Assembly (NCBI GenBank): GCA_034432795.1
Contig: DAOUBF010000058.1
Location: 1 to 23,188, forward strand
Reading direction: 5' to 3'
DNA length: 23,188 bases
From: DAOUBF01 sp034432795
GTDB lineage: Bacteria; Chloroflexota; Anaerolineae; DSLN01
Part shown: piece by piece, positions 20,203-23,188 of the stretch
How positions within the stretch are numbered: position 1 is the stretch's first letter
Layout of the letters: every line of letters begins with the position of its first letter
The notes under the pieces: generated by a model
What the model was told of the DNA's origin: nothing
Seen by the model: only the letters and a program-made list of their open reading frames with translations
Database searches by the model: none
Position numbers and translations under genes: made by a program

Positions 20203-21354
20203 CTAGAAGACCACGCCCGCGCCTGCGGTCACGCCGAGGCCCCCGCCCGGCGCGCGTGAGGCGTTGATGTAGAAGCCCCACCGGACGCGGTTGGGGTCTT
20301 GCTGGCTCAGGTCCACCACCCGGCCAACTGTGCGGGCCGCGTCGCCCACGGCGTCAATGTCGGCGCTGTGCGCGCTGATGATCTCCGGCGCCCGGAGCGG
20401 ATTGCTCAAGAGTTCGGGCACAGCGCGGAGCAGGTTGCGTCCCGCTGCCTCGCCAGCGGTGATAGGCCCGCCCAGTTCCATAGGCATAGGCGGCAGAGCC
20501 GCACCGTAGGACAGCGTGGCGCCGAACGCACCCTGTGTCGTACCGCTCAGCCCCGCCTGGAACTGGCCGAGTTGATAGCCGAGGCCCAGGCTGCCCACGC
20601 CCGTGCCGGGCGTATACCCCAGTTGACCTGTGAAGGCGCCGCCGCCGACCTGATAAGCGGCGCTGCCGGTGATCGCGCCGCCGTAGCTGTAGCTCAGGCC
20701 TAACTTGAACCGATCCCGCGCCCAGAGCAGGCGGGCAGCGGTCACTGTAGCTGTGAAGCTCAACTCGTCCAGCAGGCGAATCTGCAACTCCGGCGGCAAG
20801 GCGCTGAAGTTGAACTCCACCGGCGCGCGGATACGCGCCTGCTCAGGCACGGGCGGCGGGTCTCCCGTCTGAGCGGCGGGCTGGGCGGCGGATTGAGCAG
20901 CGGCAGCGCCGGCGGCCTGCACCACCGGCTGCGTGGCGTTGGCGACGCCAGTGCGCTGTCCCTCCGGCACGGGGACAGTCGTCTCTTTCATTTCTCCTGT
21001 CGGCTGTGCCGGGGTTTGTCCAGCTGGCTGGCCGCCAGCCGGTTGGCCGCCGCCTTGACGTTGAATCACCTGGCCGGGGCGCTGATGCCCGGCGATGTCG
21101 GCGATGAGCCGCTGGACGTAGGCGTTGCCATGCGTCCGCTGCAACTGGCTGACGATCCCTGCCCGTGCCGTACTGTCCATGTGTGATAGCCCCAAGGCCA
21201 GACCCCCCATGCCTGGCCCGCCACCCGCCAGGACGGCAGCATAAAGGGCATTGGCCTGGGCCTGGAGGGGCGCTTCCTGGACCCCCATCATATCCAGACG
21301 GGCCATCGCTTTGTGATCATGGCTGATTTGTGTGCGAGCAGTCTCATCCGACAT
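20203..21354 (-). CDS. Glycine-rich beta-barrel-like protein with cargo motif (unknown function)
   Basis: This 383-aa protein has no signal peptide. The motif VSQLQRTHGNAYVQRLIA is at residues 68-85. A Gln/Pro/Ala/Gly-rich linker (about 98-170) follows. Then come repeated short strands with alternating aromatic and glycine residues at about 197-285 (LSYSYGGAITGSAAYQVGGG, YTPGTGVGSLGLGYQLG). A helical segment follows, and the end strand RVRWGFYINASRA...GVTAGAGVVF terminates in Phe, as many beta-barrel proteins do. I do not recognise a family. The tag and position among DUF4157 proteins suggest an eCIS cargo, perhaps a pore-like protein, which is inference. The ATG at 21354 has only a weak ribosome-binding site. 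It lies 38 bases before the methyltransferase gene. Confidence 0.75.
   Translation of the reverse strand: MSDETARTQISHDHKAMARLDMMGVQEAPLQAQANALYAAVLAGGGPGMGGLALGLSHMDSTARAGIVSQLQRTHGNAYVQRLIADIAGHQRPGQVIQRQGGGQPAGGQPAGQTPAQPTGEMKETTVPVPEGQRTGVANATQPVVQAAGAAAAQSAAQPAAQTGDPPPVPEQARIRAPVEFNFSALPPELQIRLLDELSFTATVTAARLLWARDRFKLGLSYSYGGAITGSAAYQVGGGAFTGQLGYTPGTGVGSLGLGYQLGQFQAGLSGTTQGAFGATLSYGAALPPMPMELGGPITAGEAAGRNLLRAVPELLSNPLRAPEIISAHSADIDAVGDAARTVGRVVDLSQQDPNRVRWGFYINASRAPGGGLGVTAGAGVVF
21100..21153 (-). other. Cargo motif, divergent copy in the 383-aa protein
   Basis: Codons 68-85 encode VSQLQRTHGNAYVQRLIA, the most divergent of the four copies. It keeps LQ.T.GN..VQRLI. Confidence 0.7.
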
Positions 21355-21458
21355 GGCATTTGACTTTCGTTACACGTCGCTCATCACGCGTCACCTGGCC
21401 TTTGTAGCTCGTCATCCATCTGTGCTGCTGTCTTCTGCCTTTCCCCTCACCCGCCGCT

Positions 21459-22793
21459 TTAAATGAAGAGCGTGAACCCTGTATACTCGTATCCTTGAAG
21501 GTTGCCTTCACCATTCGTAATCTGGGACTCAACCGTATTGACCTTGCAATGCTGATCAACTTCCAGCACGACACGGTAGCTACAATCACCCGGCCCTGCG
21601 GGATCGAACCTGCCGCTGCAGACAAACCGGACCTTAGGGTCCTCAGGCGTCCCATAGGGGGTTTGCAGTGCCCTGGCATTGAATGTGAGCAGCGACTGGG
21701 AGTAGCTGGTGGTCTCGTCTAGATCAATATACACGTTCGCCATCACCCGATTTGACCTGTTTGCCCGCTCATAGCTGTCACTGAAGTCGCCGTGCACTTT
21801 AAAGCGGGTCTCATTGTCAGTAAACATGCCTGCACTGAAAAAGTAGGCTGCGGTCTCAGACTTCGATCTGGCATTTCCGACCCGCTCCAGTTCCCTTGGA
21901 TACGTGATCTGGTCTGAAGTGTAAGACAGGCCACCCTGGGATCCTTGGATCGCAGCCTGCACGATGCTGATACCCCCAAGCACCAAACCCGCTATCTCTA
22001 CGCCAGTCTGCCGCTGAACGGGGACTGCGCTTAAGTCGCTTGGGGTCTGAAGAGGAACTGCTTCTCTTCCCTCGGCTTGCCTCTGGATGGATGCTGCAGG
22101 GGAGACGCCGGTCATAGACGCTGGGCTGGCAGCGTGTCCGGATACAATGGCATCTGCCATGCGATTGGCGGCCTCTTCAAAGCTGTCCGAGGGATGGCTG
22201 ATCATGACACCCTCTGGCGCCGGGGTGCCGGCCACCGGCCCGGTGGCTTGCTGCACGACATGGGTGGCCTCGTGGGCCAGTAGCCATCGCCCCTCAGGGG
22301 AAGCGGGGTTATAAGCCCCCTGGCGAAAGAAGATATCCCGACCGCTCGTAAAGGCGACCGCATCCACAGCGCGGGCTAACGCATCCGCTTCACCGTCGGT
22401 GTGCACGCGCACATCCGATAGATCGGCGCCCAGGCCCTGTTCCAATTGCCGCTGTACGGCGGTGTCCAGACTGTGACCCCGCCCAGACGCGATTTGAATG
22501 CGTTGCGCCAGGTCCTCGCCCACAGGCGGCGATGGCGTCCGCGCCGCCCGCTGGATAAAACGCTGGGTGGCCCGGTTACCAACTGTCTGCTGCATGTGCT
22601 GCAAAGCAGCCATTCGTAACGGCGAAGCGCCACGCCCATGTAGTTTCAATGTATCCAGGAGCGTCCCAGGGCTGGCAGCCATGCCCTCAAAAAATGGCGC
22701 CGGCGCAGCCTCATGATCGGTCGCCTCAACGGATTGCGCTGGGTGCCTTTGTCTTTCTTGGGTATGGACCTCTACGGTTTGCTTCTCAGCCAT
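21459..22793 (-). CDS. DUF4157 (eCIS core domain) cargo protein with unknown C-terminal domain
   Basis: This 444-aa protein has the motif LQHMQQTVGNRATQRFIQR at residues 64-82. DUF4157 lies at about residues 100-185, with LGADLSDVRVHTDGEADAL, AFTSGRDIFFRQGAYNP and zinc motif HEATH (174-178). SFEEAANRMAD (204-214) is the conserved EA-rich helix. A short hydrophobic segment (264-283, GVEIAGLVLGGISIVQAAIQ) precedes a C-terminal region of about 150 residues that I do not recognise. That region has three cysteines (C392, C404, C416) and probable beta structure. The ATG at 22793 has AAAGGAGTG about 9 bases upstream. It is the first cargo gene in transcription order. An effector role is likely from the architecture; the activity is unknown. 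Confidence 0.82.
   Translation of the reverse strand: MAEKQTVEVHTQERQRHPAQSVEATDHEAAPAPFFEGMAASPGTLLDTLKLHGRGASPLRMAALQHMQQTVGNRATQRFIQRAARTPSPPVGEDLAQRIQIASGRGHSLDTAVQRQLEQGLGADLSDVRVHTDGEADALARAVDAVAFTSGRDIFFRQGAYNPASPEGRWLLAHEATHVVQQATGPVAGTPAPEGVMISHPSDSFEEAANRMADAIVSGHAASPASMTGVSPAASIQRQAEGREAVPLQTPSDLSAVPVQRQTGVEIAGLVLGGISIVQAAIQGSQGGLSYTSDQITYPRELERVGNARSKSETAAYFFSAGMFTDNETRFKVHGDFSDSYERANRSNRVMANVYIDLDETTSYSQSLLTFNARALQTPYGTPEDPKVRFVCSGRFDPAGPGDCSYRVVLEVDQHCKVNTVESQITNGEGNLQGYEYTGFTLFI
22548..22604 (-). other. Cargo motif, copy in the 444-aa protein
   Basis: Codons 64-82 encode LQHMQQTVGNRATQRFIQR, ahead of the DUF4157 domain. Confidence 0.75.
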
Positions 22794-22849
22794 CGTCTAT
22801 TCACTCCTTTCCCAGCGAGGTGTTTAGACGGCAGCTTACTGCCCATCGT

Positions 22850-23188
22850 CTATTGTCTGTCCCCATCTTCTGATTGACGCGCCTCTACTATATGTCTCAC
22901 CCGCCGGACAATCCTGGCGTTCGCCACCGGCGGCCGGCCTTGCAATTCTGGCATGGGGGCGGGGATGCGCTTCTCAAAGTCCAGCCAGACGCGCTTGTCG
23001 TTGCGACAGTCGTACTTGCGGCACACATGCGGGCGCTGCGCGTGGATCGTGCAGCCCCCACTGCCCCGATCCCAGTGCACACAGTAGCCGTCCTCCCCCT
23101 GCCGAATCCAGTAGGGGTTGCCGTAGTCCCACTTCGCCACGCCCTCGTCCAGGTCCTGTTTGGTCAGGTAGAACTTGAAGGTGCAGCA
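22850..23188 (-). CDS. Zinc/iron-chelating cysteine-cluster protein (YkgJ/CxxCxxCC type), 3' part
   Basis: The frame is open to the right edge. Sixteen codons before the GTG at 23140 read CCTFKFYLTKQDLDEG, so the true start lies outside the window and the GTG is internal. The cysteine pattern CC...C(VHW)...C(TIH)...HVCRKYDC, with GCTIHAQRPHVCRKYDC near the C-terminal side, is the signature of the CxxCxxCC (YkgJ) family, which is thought to bind Zn or an Fe-S cluster. The enzymatic role is unknown. It is probably a neighbour of the eCIS locus and not part of it. The 56-bp gap to the first cargo gene holds GTCTATTGTCTGTCC-type spacer repeats. Confidence 0.85.
   Translation of the reverse strand, partial: CCTFKFYLTKQDLDEGVAKWDYGNPYWIRQGEDGYCVHWDRGSGGCTIHAQRPHVCRKYDCRNDKRVWLDFEKRIPAPMPELQGRPPVANARIVRRVRHIVEARQSEDGDRQ

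Noticed and set aside
20203..21354. 383-aa protein as an ordinary outer-membrane porin
   Set aside because: No signal peptide, a cargo-type motif, and only part of the length is barrel-like.
1..23188. Intact contractile prophage
   Set aside because: No capsid, terminase, portal, integrase or lysis genes are seen, and DUF4157, DUF4255 and LysM hub proteins point to eCIS.

Overview
The window holds most of an extracellular/cytoplasmic contractile injection system (eCIS) locus. These are phage-tail-like contractile nanomachines related to the Photorhabdus PVC, Serratia Afp and Streptomyces Cis systems. Every credible gene lies on the minus strand, so transcription runs from right (about 23.2 kb) to left (1). 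Identifications come from recognising protein families in the translations; no database search was possible. The DNA is GC-rich. The gene content is of the type seen in class II (actinobacterial/chloroflexotal) eCIS, and the many palindromic extragenic repeats suggest a Chloroflexota-like bacterium, but the taxonomic call is an inference.

Layout in transcription order. The right edge carries the 3' part of a cysteine-cluster (CxxCxxCC-type) gene. Next comes a cargo block (16.9-22.8 kb) of four proteins: two DUF4157 (eCIS core domain) proteins with HExxH motifs, one with an extra glycine zipper and a JAMM-like C-terminal domain; a glycine-rich, beta-barrel-like protein; and a MidA-like methyltransferase with TPR repeats. 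All four carry a variant of the same short motif (LxxLQxTxGNRAVQRLIQ), N-terminal in three and C-terminal in the methyltransferase. A small PepSY-like protein separates this block from the structural genes.

The structural block (0.5-16.5 kb) runs: tail cap (DUF4255/Pvc16-like), sheath, tube, Mu gp41-like tail assembly chaperone, a 69-codon DUF6760-like reading frame with no standard start codon, a small eCIS protein, a second tube protein, a 972-aa proline-rich DUF4157 protein, a CIS-tube/LysM hub protein, VgrG-like spike, PAAR tip, gp25 and gpJ baseplate proteins, gpI-like tail protein, and an Ig-repeat protein with one C-terminal membrane helix. At the left edge is the 5' part of a gene for a membrane-anchored, proline-rich extracytoplasmic protein, possibly an M23-type peptidase.

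Together the genes encode a contractile sheath and tube (sheath, two tube proteins, cap), a baseplate and spike (LysM, VgrG, PAAR, gp25, gpJ, gpI), assembly factors, candidate cargo, and candidate membrane-anchoring and wall-acting partners. No AAA+ ATPase, classical tape measure or tail fibre is visible; they may lie outside the window or be absent. Intergenic spacers are filled with hairpin-forming repeats (GACGGAGGACGG arrays, GTAGGGGCGCACGG palindromes, CCGGGCTGAAGCCCGG palindromes). Several of these families have also entered the coding sequence of the 972-aa protein and are translated. A small CAACC-GGA-GGTTG hairpin that contains the Shine-Dalgarno sequence precedes four structural genes. 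No tRNA, rRNA, insertion sequence or CRISPR array was seen.
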